Part shown: piece after piece, positions 22,091 to 33,644 of the stretch
Position numbering within the stretch: position 1 is the stretch's first letter
How the letters are laid out: the number at the start of each line of letters is the position of its first letter
The notes under the pieces: model-generated
Told to the model about the DNA's origin: nothing
What the model saw: the letters and a program-made list of their open reading frames with translations, nothing else
The model's database searches: none
Program-made: the position numbers and the translations under genes
Source of the DNA: Molossus alvarezi
Lineage: Eukaryota > Chordata > Mammalia > Chiroptera > Molossidae
Assembly (NCBI GenBank): GCA_037176705.1
Contig: CM073889.1
Span: 55,855,596 to 55,919,595, forward strand
Direction: 5' to 3'
DNA length: 64,000 bases

Positions 22091-23370
22091 GGAATACACA
22101 AACATCTTTTATAGCAGTATTTTTGTGGATTTTGCTTTAACAAACAACTGAACCAAGCTCCTAGAGGAGTTTTCTCTGGAGCTGGTGAAAAAGTAACAAA
22201 AGCCTTACCCAGCAAGATCAACACTGTGTAATCACAGAAACAGTGGGATAGTACATAGTCACATCTGATCTTGGCTCTGTGAATCCAAATCCTCCCCCAC
22301 AACCAACCTGGGTTTGAATCCCAGCTCCACCACATATTCGCTGTAAAACCTTGGGAAGTTATTTAACCTGTCTGAATCTCAGAAGCTTTATAGGCAAAAT
22401 GGGGATAAATATTTAAGCCTCCCAGGGTCACTGTGAATGTTATAGATCTTGTATGTAAAAAACATAGTACAGTGCCTGGTATGTGATAATCATATCTCTC
22501 CATCACAGTAAACTGATATAGCACTGTTTCAAGCATATTAAACATATTAACGTGTTTATCCATCACAAGAACATGACAAAGGAAGTAGTGCTGTTATCTT
22601 CTCTGTTTTGTAAGTATAAGAACTGAGGCAAGAGAGAGCAGAGAGTGAGAGCAGGTGGTTGGGCCAGCACTGCAACCTACCCTAGAGTCAATGTACCTCA
22701 CAACTCCAACCCTCTGAGCTGTCCTAAGTGCTCAGCAGAGGGACACTACAGTCCCCAGTCTCACTGCCATTTCTATAGAAGCATCACCACCACGCCCTCC
22801 ACCTCCACCCTGCCTGCTGGCTGACCTAGGCACTGCATGGATGGCTGCCTGCCCTCCCTCCGTCTGTATACTACTATCCAGCCTGGAGGAATAGCATGCG
22901 CCTCGGGCCCATGGTTTCAGAAGATAAAGCCTTCAGTACTTTGGTAGAGGCAACAGAACCTAAGCTGCACTACGCCTGCTGCTGGGCCCATCTCCTTTCC
23001 CCTGGCTCACTAGTCCCTAGCCCAGGTGAGAAACACTGGAGGGGCTGGTACAATCTGGAGGCCTGGAACAGGTGACATGACCCCAGAGTTCCAGACTGAT
23101 AGGATCTGCATTGTCTGTGTGGAGGTGTTTGACAAGAAAAAGGAAAAAGGCTTAGAAAGGGAAAGGCCTTCAGTTCTGTTTGGGATTAGCATTCTAAGGG
23201 AGGTGAGGAAGATTGCATTAAGGTGTGTATGGGAAAGTTTAAAGGAACCACCACAGAATCCTGTTGCAGGGGCTGCTTCTCTCTCTCTCTTTCATGTTGA
23301 GCAAGACACAAAGGAACCTGCCTAAGAAGAACTAGGGCCAGAGATAAAGCTGGATTCAAACTGTCAGTAC
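22091..23370. other. Intron with MIR elements
   Basis: Between L1-B and the EEFSEC exon. Besides the MIR at 22308-22497, about 22555-22690 resembles an antisense MIR 3' half (TGTTTTGTAAGTATAAGAACTGAGGCA). Nothing else recognised. Confidence 0.5.
22308..22497 (+). mobile_element. MIR SINE, sense
   Basis: Contains the ancient MIR core in order: CTGGGTTTGAATCCCAGCTC, CCTTGGGAAGTTATTTAACC, AAAATGGGGATAAATA and ACAGTGCCTGGTATGTGATA. A pre-placental SINE, so it marks old intron sequence. Confidence 0.9.
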
Positions 23371-23467
23371 CTCAATGAGATCTGAGATGCCCTGTGGAGA
23401 TTCTGTTTCAGGGGCCTCTGGGCCACCAGGCTTGGCCGCCACAGGTATAATTGGTGCACCTCGAAAC
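23371..23467 (-). CDS. EEFSEC: EEFSEC internal exon, end of GTPase domain
   Basis: A 97-bp exon on the minus strand. It starts with one base completing a split codon, then 32 codons reading FRGAPIIPVAAKPGG, PEAPETESPQGIS and DLIE. This matches the recalled vertebrate EEFSEC segment that holds the G5 nucleotide-binding motif (the VAAK stretch, equivalent to SAK) at the end of the GTP-binding domain. The acceptor reads TTTTTCTGTTCCAG/G and the donor ATTGAG/GTACTG, so the exon ends in phase 0, matching the next exon at 8508-8672 (LLMSQ...). No frame damage is present. The exon is too short and too proline-rich to stand out by length; it was found by protein similarity and splice sites. The preceding exon (ending in a TKGMQTQ.../MQKTLENT-type segment) was not seen upstream to 64000. 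Confidence 0.94.
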
Positions 23468-23703
23468 CTGGAACAGAAAAATAAGTTCCATCATAGTCAG
23501 AAAGAATATCAGCATGGACACAGAAAACATTGTGAAGCACCTGGCAGACCAGCAAGCACTATGGGTATTCTCTCCTTTCCTCCTTTCAGAAGCACCTAAA
23601 AAGAGAGTACCACCATACTTCACTGGGCAGATAAGTAAATGGGAGGCCACAAAGGGAAATGCCTTATATTGAACAATACAATTTAAAAGGGTGTTTCTGA
23701 GTT
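23468..23703. other. Short intron stretch before L1-C
   Basis: Contains the branch/polypyrimidine region of the neighbouring acceptor. No repeat seen until the L1-C tail. Confidence 0.5.
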
Positions 23704-23949
23704 TTTTTTATTTTATTCATTTTTTTGTTGCAAATATTTCTCCTTTTACTCCCATTAACACCCTCCTCTGGCCCCCACATCCGCCCCTCTAGTACTGTTG
23801 TCTAGTTCCATTGGTTATGCATATGGTTATCGCTTCCCTTACCCCTGAGGTTTCTCAGTCTATACACTACAACTATGTCTCTGGGTCTATTTTGTTCACC
23901 AGCTTATTTTGCTCATTATATTCCACAAATAATTGACATTATGTAACAT

Positions 23950-26900
23950 TTGTCTTTCTCTGATTGGCTTATTTCACTTAGTATAATACTCTCCAGGTCG
24001 TTCCATGTCATCTCAAAGAAGAAATCTTTCTTACAGCTGTATAATGTCCCATTGTGTATATGTACCACAGTTTTCTTACCCACTCATCTATTAATGGACA
24101 CTTGGGCTGTTTCCCAACCTTAGCGATTGTAAATAGTGCTGCTATAAACATAGGGGTACATCTATTCTTTCTTACGAGTGTTTCAGGCTTCTTAGGATAT
24201 ATTTCGAGAAGTGGGACCACTGGGTCAAGTGGCAATTCAATCTTTAATTTTTTGAGGAAACACCATATTGTTTTCCATAGTGGCTGCACCAGTCTGCATT
24301 CCCACCATCAGTGTACTAGAGTCCCCTTTTCTCCACACCCTCACCAGCACTTGATGTTTGATGATTTGTTGATGGCAGCCATTCTGGCAGGTGTGAGATG
24401 ATACCTCAAAGTCATTTTAATTTACATCTCTGATGATTAGTGATATCTCTTGGCCATTTGCACAATCAGTCTTCTGCCCATTTTTTAATTGTGTTCTTTG
24501 TCTTCCATTTGTTGAGTTGTGTGAGTAATCTATATATTCTGGAAATTAGTCCATTAACTGATGTATCATTGGCAATTATGCTCTCCCATATAGTGGGCTC
24601 CCTTTCATTTTGAGGCTTGTTTCTTTTTATGTGCAGAATCTTTTTAATTTAATGGTCTCATTCATTAAGTTTTTTCTTTGTTTCTCTTGCATTAAGCATT
24701 ATATCAGTGAAAATTATGCTGCATGTGATGTCTGAAATTTTGTTGCTTACATTTTCTTCTAGGATTTTTATGGACTGACGAGTCACATTTAAGTCTTTTA
24801 TGTATTTTGAGGTTATTCTTCCATATGGTGTAAGTTGGTGGTCTAGCTTCACTTTTTTGCATGTAACTGTCCAATTTTTCCAACACCATTTATTGAAGGA
24901 GCTGTCTTGACTCCACTGTATGCTCTTGCCACCTTTGTCAAATATTAATTGAGTATAATGACTTGGGTTAATTTCTGTGTTCTCTGTTCTGTTCCACTGA
25001 TCTATATGCCTGTTCTTGTGCCAGTACCAGGCTGTTTGGATTACTATGGCCTTGTAGTATAACCTGATATCTGGTATTGTGAAATCTACTACTTCCTTTT
25101 CAAGACCGCTGTGGCTATTTGGGGTCTTTATTGGTTCCATATAAACTTTTAAAGTATTTGTTCTAGTTTTGTGAAATAAGTTGTTGTTATTTTAATAAGG
25201 ATTGCATTGAATGTATAGATTGCTTTGGGTAGTATGGACATTTTAATGATGTTAATTCTTCCAATCCATGAACAAGGTATGTGCTTTCACTTTTTTGTAT
25301 CTTCCTATATTTCCTTTTTCAATGTCCTGCAGTTTTCTGAGAACAGGTCCTTTACTTCTTTGGTTACGTTTATTCCTAGGTATCTTGGTTTTTTATGCAA
25401 TGGTAAATGGGATTGTTTTTCAGGTTTCTCTTTCTGTGAGTTCATTATTGGTATATAAGAATGCCATCAGTTTCTTGATGTTAATTTTATATCCTGCTAC
25501 TACGCCAAATTTATTAGTTGTAATAGATTTTTGATGGAGTCCTTAGGGTTGTCTATGTACAATATCATGCCATCTGCAAATAGTGACAGTTTCACTTCCT
25601 CCTCTCCAATTTGAATCTCATTTATTTTTCCTTCTTGTCTAACTGCTGTGGCAAATACTTCCAGTACTATGTTAAATAAGAGTGGTGAAAGTGGGCATCC
25701 CTGTCTTATTCCTGTTCTTAAGGGAAATGCTTTTAGTTTTATCCATTAAGTATTATGTTGACTGTAGGTTTTTCATTTATAGCTTTTATTTTAGTTGAGT
25801 TTTTTATCCTCACCTGAGCACAGTTTTGCATTTATCTTCAGAAAGAGAGGGAGAAGGAGAGAGAGAGAGAAACAATTGATGTGAGAGAGACACATCAAGT
25901 AGTTGCCACCCTCATGACCCCAACCAGGGACAGGCACAAACTGCAACTGAGGTATGTGCCCTTAGCGGGAACCGAACCCGGGTCTCTCTGGTCCATGGGC
26001 CGATGCTCTAACCACTGAGCCAATCTGGCCAGGGTCATATATGGCTTTGATTATGTCAAGATATGACCCCTCTATTCCCACACTGCTGAGCGTTATTATC
26101 AAAAATGGGTGCTGAATTTTGTCAAATGCTTTTTCAGCATCTATTGATATGATCATATGGTTTTTATCTTTCATTTTGTGTATGTGGTGTATCACATTTA
26201 TTGATTTGCAAATACAGTACCAGCTTGATGTGATTTGCTAATATTTTATTAAGTATTTTGGCATCTGTTCATCATAGATATTTGGCCTGTAGTTTTCTTT
26301 CTTTGTAGTATCTTTATCTGGTTTTAGATATTAAATTATGCTGGACTCATAAAATGAGTTTGGGAGTCTTCCTTCTTCCTGGATTTTTTTGGAATAGTTT
26401 CAAAATGAGTGCTAGATCTGCACTGAATATATGGTAAAACTCCCCAGTGAAGTCATCCATGCCTGGGCTTTTGTTTGAGTTTCTTGATTAAATCTTCTTG
26501 ATTAAATCTTCAATTTTCATAGTTGTTATTGGTCTGTTTAAGTTCTCTATTTCTTCCCGGTTCAGTTTTGAAAGACTGTGTGTTTCTAGAAATGTGTCCA
26601 TTTTTCCTAGATTGTCCAATTAGTTGGTGTATAATTGTCCATAGTAGTTTTTAATGATCCTCTGTATTGCTGTGGTGTCAGTTGTTACTTCTCCTCTTTT
26701 GTATGTGATTTTGTTTATCTGGGTCCTCTCTTTTTGTTTCTCGGTGAGTCTGGCTAAATGTCCATCAATCTTGTTTATTTTTTCAAAGAACCAGCTCTCT
26801 TGGTTTCCTTGATATTTTAAATTGTTTTTATAGTTTCTATGTCATTATTTCTGCTCTGACCTTTAGTATTTCTTTCCTTCTGCTCACTCTGGGTTTTACT

Positions 26901-27871
26901 TTTTGTTTACTTTCTAGTTCTTTAGCTGTAAGGTTAGAAAGTCAATTAGAAATTTGTCCAGTTTCTTGAGATAGGCCTGTAGTGCTATGAATGCTCCTCT
27001 CAGGGCTGCTTCACTGTGTCCCATAGATTTTGTGTTGTTGTGTGTTCACTTTCATTGGTTTCCAGGAATTTTTTAATGTCTTTCTTTATCCCCTTGGTAA
27101 CCCATTCAGTGTTTATTAACATGCTGTTTAGCTTCCATGTGTTTGAAGGCTTTTGTGTGTTTTTATGTAATTGATTTCTAGTTTCATGCCATTGTGATCT
27201 GAGAAAATGCTTGATATAAATTCAATCTTCTTGAACTTACATAGACTTAGTTTGTGTCCTAACATGTGGTCTATCTTTGAGAATGTCCCATGTGCACTTG
27301 AGAAGATTGTGAATTCTGCAATTTTGGGGTGTAATTCTCTGTAGATATCTATTAAATCCATTTGATCTAGTGTATCATCTAGAGTCTCTGTTTCCTTGTT
27401 AATTTTTTATCCAGAGGATCTATCCAGTGATGTCAGCAGGGTGTCAAAGTCCCTTGATAGCATTGCTGTTGATTTCTCCTTTAAAGTCATCCAGAAGTTT
27501 GTTGATGTATTTTGGTGCTCCTATGTTGGGTGCATATTTGTTCACCAAGGTTATAGCCTTCTGTTGGACAGATCCTTTCAATATTATGTAATGGCCTTCT
27601 TTGTCTCTAGTTATGGCCTTCATTTTGAAGTCTATTTTATTATATATGAGTATTGCTACCCCAGCTTTTCTTCCCTTTCATTTGCTTATAGATTTTTTTC
27701 CATCCCTTCACTTTCAACCTATGTGAGTCTTTTGCCGTGAGGTGGGTCTCTTGTAAAAAACATATATGAGTCATTCTTTCTTATCCAATCAGCTACTCTG
27801 TGTCTCTTGATTGGAGAGTTCAATACATTTACATTTAAGGTGATTACTGATATGTACTTATTTATTGCCAT
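23950..27871 (-). pseudogene. L1-C ORF2, multiply broken and SINE-split
   Basis: The start codon equivalent lies at 27869-27871. Fragments recognisable: endonuclease AHGTFSKIDHMLGHKLSL (about 27250-27310), reverse transcriptase [20 protein letters not shown] (about 26100-26180), thumb/connection [20 protein letters not shown] (about 25000-25080) and C-terminal [20 protein letters not shown] (about 24160). A segment around 26220 lost bases encoding the [10 protein letters not shown] motif. A SINE splits it at 25800-26034. Confidence 0.88.
25800..26034 (-). mobile_element. Ves SINE inside L1-C ORF2
   Basis: Minus-strand Ves: head CCCTGGCCAGATTGGCTCAG at the right end, GA-rich middle at about 25842-25872, and TATCCTCACCTGAG before the tail. 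Flanked by a long imperfect duplication of the host L1 (25773-25799 and 26035-26061, TCATTTATAGC versus TCATATATGGC). Confidence 0.9.
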
Positions 27872-27959
27872 TTTTGGTTATTGTTCTATTTTTCTTCCTA
27901 TTTCTTCAACTAATTACAGCAGTCCTTTTAACATTTCTTGCAGTGCTGGTTTGGTGCTA

Positions 27960-28740
27960 ATATATTCCCTTAACCTTTTTTTGTCTGGAAAGCTCTTTAT
28001 TTCACCTTCTGTTTTGAATGATAGGCTTGCTGGATAGAGTAGTCTTGGATTCAGATCTTTGTTTTTCATAACCTTGATTACTTCATGCCATTCCCTTCTG
28101 GCCTGTAGTGTTTCTGATGAGACGTCAGCAGATATAGCCTTATGGGGTTGCTTATCTCTTGCTGCCTTTAGGATGCTTCCTTGTCTTTAATTTTTGGCAT
28201 TTTAATTACTACACATCTTGGTGTGGGCCTCTTTGGGTTCTTCTTACTTGGGGCTCTATGTGCTTATTGAACTTGTATGCCTTTTTCCTTCACCAAGTCA
28301 AGGAATATCTCTTCAAATATATTCTCTAACCCTAGCTCACCTTCTTCTTCTTCATTAGGCACTCCTATGATGCTGATGTTGTTACAATTCATGTTGTTCC
28401 ACAGTTCTCTTAGGTTGTCTTCCTGTTTTTTAATTGTTTTTTTATTGGATGATTTTTTTCTACCCTCTCGTCTAATTCACTGATCCGGTCCTCAGCTTCC
28501 TCTACTCTGCTGGTTATATTCCTTCCATTGTGTTCTTTATTTCTGCTATGTCCGTCTTCATTTCCAATTGGTTGATGGTCAATGCTTCTATATCTTTTTC
28601 ATGCTGTTGAGCTTCCTAATGATTACTACTCTGAACTTTCCCTCTGATATCTTGCTTAATTCTATGTATTTATTTCTTCTCCTGAAGAATTATCTTGGTT
28701 TTTACATTTGATATTTGTTTTTCTGTTTCACTATTTAGGC
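27960..28740 (-). pseudogene. L1-C ORF1 remnant
   Basis: Antisense of the ORF1 order is visible: the C-terminal CCAGACAAAAAAAGG motif near 27975, the RARREWHEV equivalent near 28095, the RRM near 28200-28390, and a shortened coiled coil up to about 28690. Frame is lost at several points. Confidence 0.8.
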
Positions 28741-29640
28741 TGTCTCAGTGGGTTTTGGAGCCTGCCAAATTTTCCCTGTTGGTGTTAGTGTTCCACTGGT
28801 TGTGGAGCCCTCTCCTGACTTTGGATGAGTGTGGGAGGACCTACATTAAACACCACTGCCAAGTCTTACTTTCCTGGGTAGATTTACAAGCCAAGGGAAG
28901 GTTCGGTTATCCTCTAGCTTTTTGTCAGAAGGCTATTAGTTTCAGTTACTTGATGAGCCTTAATTTGTAGTCCTCAGATGAATAAAAAATCCCTCAGATG
29001 TAACAGGATGTGGGGCACTTGCTTGCTATCAGACTCAATGTTAATAAGCCACAATTTGCATTTCTCTGGACTAGCCCAGTGGTATTAAATTCCTGCAGGA
29101 AGGGCTGATGCTTCTTCCCGGGGCTCTGGGAAGGGGCACTCTGAGTAATATGGCTACTGTCCTGTGAGGGAGTAATTCAGCACAAAACTCCCAGTGTCCT
29201 CCCCTCTAGCTCTCTCCTGAGCCAGGAGCCCCGGACTCTCTCCACACAGGTCCAGTCCAGTCTGTCCATTCTCTGCTGGAGCCCAAAGTGAGTGACTGTA
29301 TCTGGTTTGGTGCTTTTTAACCCGCCCCCCTTCTCAGCAGGAAATGCACTCAGCTAGTACAAGTCTCCACTGCTTTCTGTGGGTTCCCAGCCCAGCCTCA
29401 CACAACTTTGCAGTTCCTACCGGACTCAATTTGCATCCTCTTTCTGTCCTTAGTTGTATGGGTTCTCTTCAGCTGCTTTTCAGTTTATTTTTCCAGATGG
29501 TCTGTCTTTATTTAAGTTGTAATTTCAGTTTGGTCCTGGAAGATGGTCGGTGTTGCTCCACTGCCACTTTCCACTCATGTTCCTGGGTTTTAACTTCCAC
29601 TTTCAAAACCCTCCCTGAGGAGGGAGCAGTGAACTCTGTC

Positions 29641-30019
29641 CTCTAGGCCTCTGAATTAAAGACCCCTTAAAGAAGACCAATATATACCTGACAGCCTCCT
29701 GCAGAGACTCAGGAAATTCTGGTGATCCAAAGTCCCTAGAGATGCACCCAGTCTACTGAAGGCCATTCCTCCCAGGACCATCCCTGAGAAATCCTTTTTC
29801 TTTAAGAAGAGATATATTTATCTTTTCCACTGATATAAAAAATAGAAAAGGGAAAATATAAAACCCATAAACCCATCATTGTGGTATGCTTTCTTCCAAC
29901 TTTTGTTTTTCAACAGACTGCCAAGAGATTATATTTTTCATATTTTGGTTATAGTATGTACACAATTTTATATCCTGAGTTATCTGCCATTCATAAAGAA
30001 TTTTGTGTTGATGACAGCA
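29641..30019. other. Intron, no recognised feature
   Basis: AT-rich from about 29800. No repeat family recognised. Confidence 0.45.
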
Positions 30020-30095
30020 AATGTAATAATAACAACTCACTTGTCTCAACCAAGCATATACCATGAACTTTCATTAAAACCTTACAACACCACTT
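30020..30095 (-). mobile_element. MIR 3' half, left part of a split copy
   Basis: AATAATAACAACTCACTTG followed by CATTAAAACCTTACAACACC resembles the antisense MIR 3' end. The matching other half appears at 37730-37877, across the inserted L1s, which would make this one MIR split by two successive insertions. Weak on its own. Confidence 0.5.
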
Positions 30096-30099
30096 TGGA

Positions 30100-30670
30100 A
30101 TTGTCACAGAGATTAAGAGCTGAATGTTCAACAGAAGCCATAGCCATAGCAGCCAGACAGTAATAGGATAACATATTCAAAGTGCTAAAAGTTAAAAAAA
30201 AAAAAAAGGCAACCAGAAATTCTCTATCCAAAATAAATAATAAAGCTTCAAAATACAAAATTACCATAAGACCCAGAAATTTCTTAAGTGTATAACTGAT
30301 AGAATAGAAAATAGGTACTCAAACAAATATATATACACATATGTTAGAGCAACACAAAGGCTAAAATGTGGAAACAGCCCTAATATCCATCAATGCTAAG
30401 TGAAAAAGTGAAAAAACAAAAAAAAGATACAAAAGGACACATATTATGTGATTCCATTTATATGAAATATCCAGAATACACAAATCCACTGTGACATAAA
30501 ACAGATTTGTGGTTCCCAGGACTGAGGAGGCAAGGAGCATAGGAAGCAATTGCTTAATGGATACAGGGGTTCAGAAATTAGAAAGTGGTGATGGTTGTGT
30601 AATTCTGTACATATTAAACAAATAAATTTTATGTTATCTGAATTATATCTCAATTAAAAAGAAAAAAAAA
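30100..30670 (+). mobile_element. Old internally deleted L1 or HAL1 fragment
   Basis: AGTGCTAAAAGTTAAAAAAA and CCAGAAATTCTCTATCC (about 30178-30230) match an L1 ORF1 C-terminus. From about 30262 the sequence jumps to the ORF2 C-terminus (ATTACCATAAGACCCAG, GGAAACAGCCCTAATATCC) and then to an old 3' UTR (GTGGTTCCCAGGACTGAGG) with an A tail near 30661-30669. ORF1 thus joins late ORF2 directly, as in half-L1 designs or a deletion after insertion. Confidence 0.75.
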
Positions 30671-30827
30671 CTTACATTAAAATGTTTGCAAGACATCCAT
30701 CCAGAGGCAACAAAAGTACAGAGAAGCAGCTGAGACCCATGCCCATAAACTACAGCATAGGCGGAGCAGGAGTTGAGCCCCATGGGGCAGAAGCATTCCC
30801 CAGCAACCACCTGCAAGACCTGGGGCT

Positions 30828-31380
30828 CCAGAGAGGACTGTGCAGTCCAGCAGCTCAAAAGAGCAGTGGGAAGCCAGAGCCAGAGAGGTACTGCTGCAAT
30901 TCAGCTGCTCGTGGGTACTGCGGGGTGCTGGGGCACCAGAGAAGCCTGTGCGACCCAGCAGATCACAAGAGCTGTGGAAAGCTAGAGCCCGAGAAGGACT
31001 GGTGCCATCCAGCAGTGCTCCCTGAGGACCTGCAGGGTGCGGGAGCGCCAGAGAGACCTCTGTAACCCAGTACCCCACAAGAGCGGTGAGAAGCCAGAGC
31101 CTGAGAGGGTGGTGTGATGCAGCTGCCTACCAATGGTACCTGAGGGTGCGGGGACACCAAAGAGGCCTCTGTGACCCAGGAGGGACTGTGTGATCCAGTT
31201 ACCCATGGAACCTGCAGGGTACTGAAAAACCAGAAATGCCTGTGAGACCCAGCAGCCCATAACATAGACATAGAGCCAGGTCCCCAAAGGAACCTTGTGA
31301 TCCAGTTACCAGCAGGACCTACAAGGTGCAGGGGTACCAGAGAGGCCCAAGCGACCCAGCTGCACACAAGATAGGAGTAG
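30828..31380 (+). promoter_or_regulatory. L1-D 5' UTR tandem units, about 110 bp plus one 73-bp unit
   Basis: The anchor CCAGAGAGGCCTCTGTGACCC (variants) recurs at 30828, 30936, 31048, 31157, 31230 and 31337, giving lengths 108, 112, 109, 73 and 107. The 73-bp unit equals the L1-B period. The longer ones carry about 36 extra bases (AAGAGCGGTGAGAAGCCAG type). The array sits at the same place relative to ORF1 as in L1-B, so it is a related but longer promoter-type repeat. Confidence 0.85.
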
Positions 31381-32399
31381 AGAATGTGAAATGGAAGGTA
31401 GAGTGAATGGAAACTACACACACAATCTCCCAGGACCAAACGGGGATTACAACTAAAATAAAGACAAATCATCAGAAAAAAGCAACAGAAAAGTAGCAGG
31501 ACAGGACCATATAATCAAAAACACTGGTAGGATCTGCTAAGGTGCGAGAGGGTGGCAGGCTGGGAGCCCATGTACAGCAGCAGTCTTAGCTGTGAGTAGC
31601 GCCCTTGAGGAATAAAGACCAAGGCCCGCACCACAGCACAGACAGAGTGCTAAAATAGCCATGGCCACTCACCTGGGGCTACAGCAGACGGAGGACAGAC
31701 TGGGCTGGAACTCTGCGGGGACACCCGGGATTTGGAGGGCACTCAGAGTTTTTGCTGAGTTGTGGCCACAAAGGACGGTGGCCAGTGTGCTCCTTCCCAG
31801 AGCCGTGGGGAAAAGCAGGAACCACCCTCTCAGAGATTCAGCCTTTCCCAGGTGAGGCAAAGAAATGAAAACTGAGGCTCATTAACAACCAGTATCTATC
31901 TCACCCTCTGGAAATTTTCTTATGCAGAACACCAGGGCTCCATTCCAAGGCACTGAGTGACTGAGACTACTAGCCTCCAGCAAAAATCTACAGGATAAAT
32001 GAACCTTTCCTGGGCTTGCATATCTACCCAGGAAAGGAAGACGTGACAGTGGTGTGTAACGTGGGCCCACCCAGGCTCATACAAATCCAGTACAGGGAAT
32101 CACAAACAGCAGAACACCAACAGCCACAGGAAAAATTTGGCAGGCTCCAGAACCCGAGATAGCCAAAATAGTGAAACAAAGAAACAAATCCCAAATGAAA
32201 GAACAAGAGAACTCTATCGAAGATGAGATAAATGAAATGGAGCTAAGCAAATTATCAGAGGTAGAGTTCAGAGCCATTATCTTGAGGAAGCTCAATAGCA
32301 TGAGTAAAGACATTAGCACCATGAGTAAAGATATAGAAACATTGAACACCAAACAAGTGGAAATGAAGAATGATGTAGAAGAACTAAAGAATACATTGG

Positions 32400-32647
32400 G
32401 CCCTGGCCGGTTTGGCTCAGCAGTTAGAGCGTCCGCCTGCGGTCCGGAGAGGCCCGGGTTCAGTTCCCGCTAAGGGCATGTACCTCGGTTGCAGTTTGTC
32501 CCCGGCCCTGGTTGGTCGTGCAGGTGGCAGCCACTCAATGTGTCCCTTTCACATCGATGTTTCCCTCTCTCTCTCTTCCTCTCTCTCCCTCCCACTCTGT
32601 CTGTACAAAAAATGGAAAAATGTCCTCGGATGAGGATTAAAAAAAAA
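32400..32647 (+). mobile_element. Ves SINE, first of a doublet
   Basis: Head GCCCTGGCCGGTTTGGCTC, 3' end TCCTCGGATGAGGATT and A tail. Preceded by AAAGAATACATTGG at 32386-32399 and followed by the same 14 bases at 32648-32661. Confidence 0.95.
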
Positions 32648-32661
32648 AAAGAATACATTGG

Positions 32662-32818
32662 GCCCTGGCCGGTTTGGCTCAGCAGTTAGAGCGTCCGCCT
32701 GCGGTCCGGAGAGGCCCGGGTTCAGTTCCCGCTAAGGGCACGTACTTCGGTTGCAGTTTGTCCCCGGACCTGGTTGGACGTGCGGGTGGCAGCCACTCGA
32801 TGTGTCCCTTCACATCGA

Positions 32819-32856
<38 letters not shown>

Positions 32857-32930
32857 TCTCTCCCTCCCACTCTATCTGTACAAAAAAATGGAAAACTATC
32901 CTCAGGTGAGGATAAAAAAAAACAAAATAA
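32662..32930 (+). mobile_element. Ves SINE, second of a doublet
   Basis: Same head and the same unusual GTCCGCCTGCGGTCCGGAG segment as its neighbour, with a longer CT run (about 32821-32862) and several other differences downstream. Followed by a third AAAGAATACATTGG at 32931-32944. Confidence 0.95.
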
Positions 32931-33644
32931 AAAGAATACATTGGAAGGACTAACAAAAAGAGTAGAGGAAGCTAAGGACCAGATCGGTGAATTAGAAGAT
33001 AAGGTAGAAAAAAATATAAACCAATCAGAAAACCAAAAGGAAAAAAAAAATTAAAAATAGGAAGACAGCTTACGAGAACTGTGGGACAACTAGAATCATA
33101 ATAACATTTACATCATACGAGCCACCAAAGAGGAAGAAAATGGGAAAGGGTTAGAGAATATATTTCAATAAATAATGACAGAAAACTTTCCTAACTTGGT
33201 GAAGGAAGAAGAAATTCATGTTCAAGAAGCACGGAGAGCCCCAACTAGGAAGAACTCAAACAGGCCCACAACAAGACACACAATAATTAAAATTCCAAAA
33301 ATTAAAGACAAAAAGAGAATCCTAAAGGCAGCAAGAGATAAGCAACAGGTTACCTACAAAGAAAATCCCATAAAGCTCTCAGCTGACTTATCAATAGAAA
33401 CACTAAAGGCCCGAAGAGAATGGCATGAAGTAATCAAGGACATGAAAAACAAAGATGTGAATCCGAGACTACTCTATCCAGCAAGGCTATCATTCAAAGT
33501 AGAAGGTCAAATAATGAACTTCCCAGACAAAAAAAAAAGGCTAAGTGAATATATTAACATGAAACCAGCACTGCAATATATGCTAAAAGGACTGCTGAAA
33601 TTACTAGAAGAAATAGGAAGAAAAATAAACCACACTAAACAAAA

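Larger units (their letters stand above)
23704..29640 (-). mobile_element. L1-C, near full-length LINE-1, most decayed of the minus copies
   Basis: From the 3' tail (TTTTTTTATTTTATTC at 23704) through 3' UTR, ORF2, ORF1 and a 5' UTR that still aligns with L1-A near GGTCGGTGTTGCTCCACTG (about 29547). The 5' boundary near 29640 is approximate because I could not find a convincing target duplication. It carries a Ves SINE at 25800-26034. Many indels and lost CpGs indicate it is older than L1-A. Confidence 0.85.

Noticed and set aside
23026..23325. 99-residue plus-strand frame near the EEFSEC exon
   Set aside because: No recognisable domain, no splice context, and it runs opposite to the gene.
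30677..31472. Protein genes of 100-170 codons on either strand
   Set aside because: They cover the tandem units of the L1-D 5' UTR. Open frames there follow from repeat structure and GC content.
32400..32480. tRNA gene
   Set aside because: A- and B-box-like motifs are those of the Ves SINE head. The copies have A tails and target duplications and no tRNA fold end.
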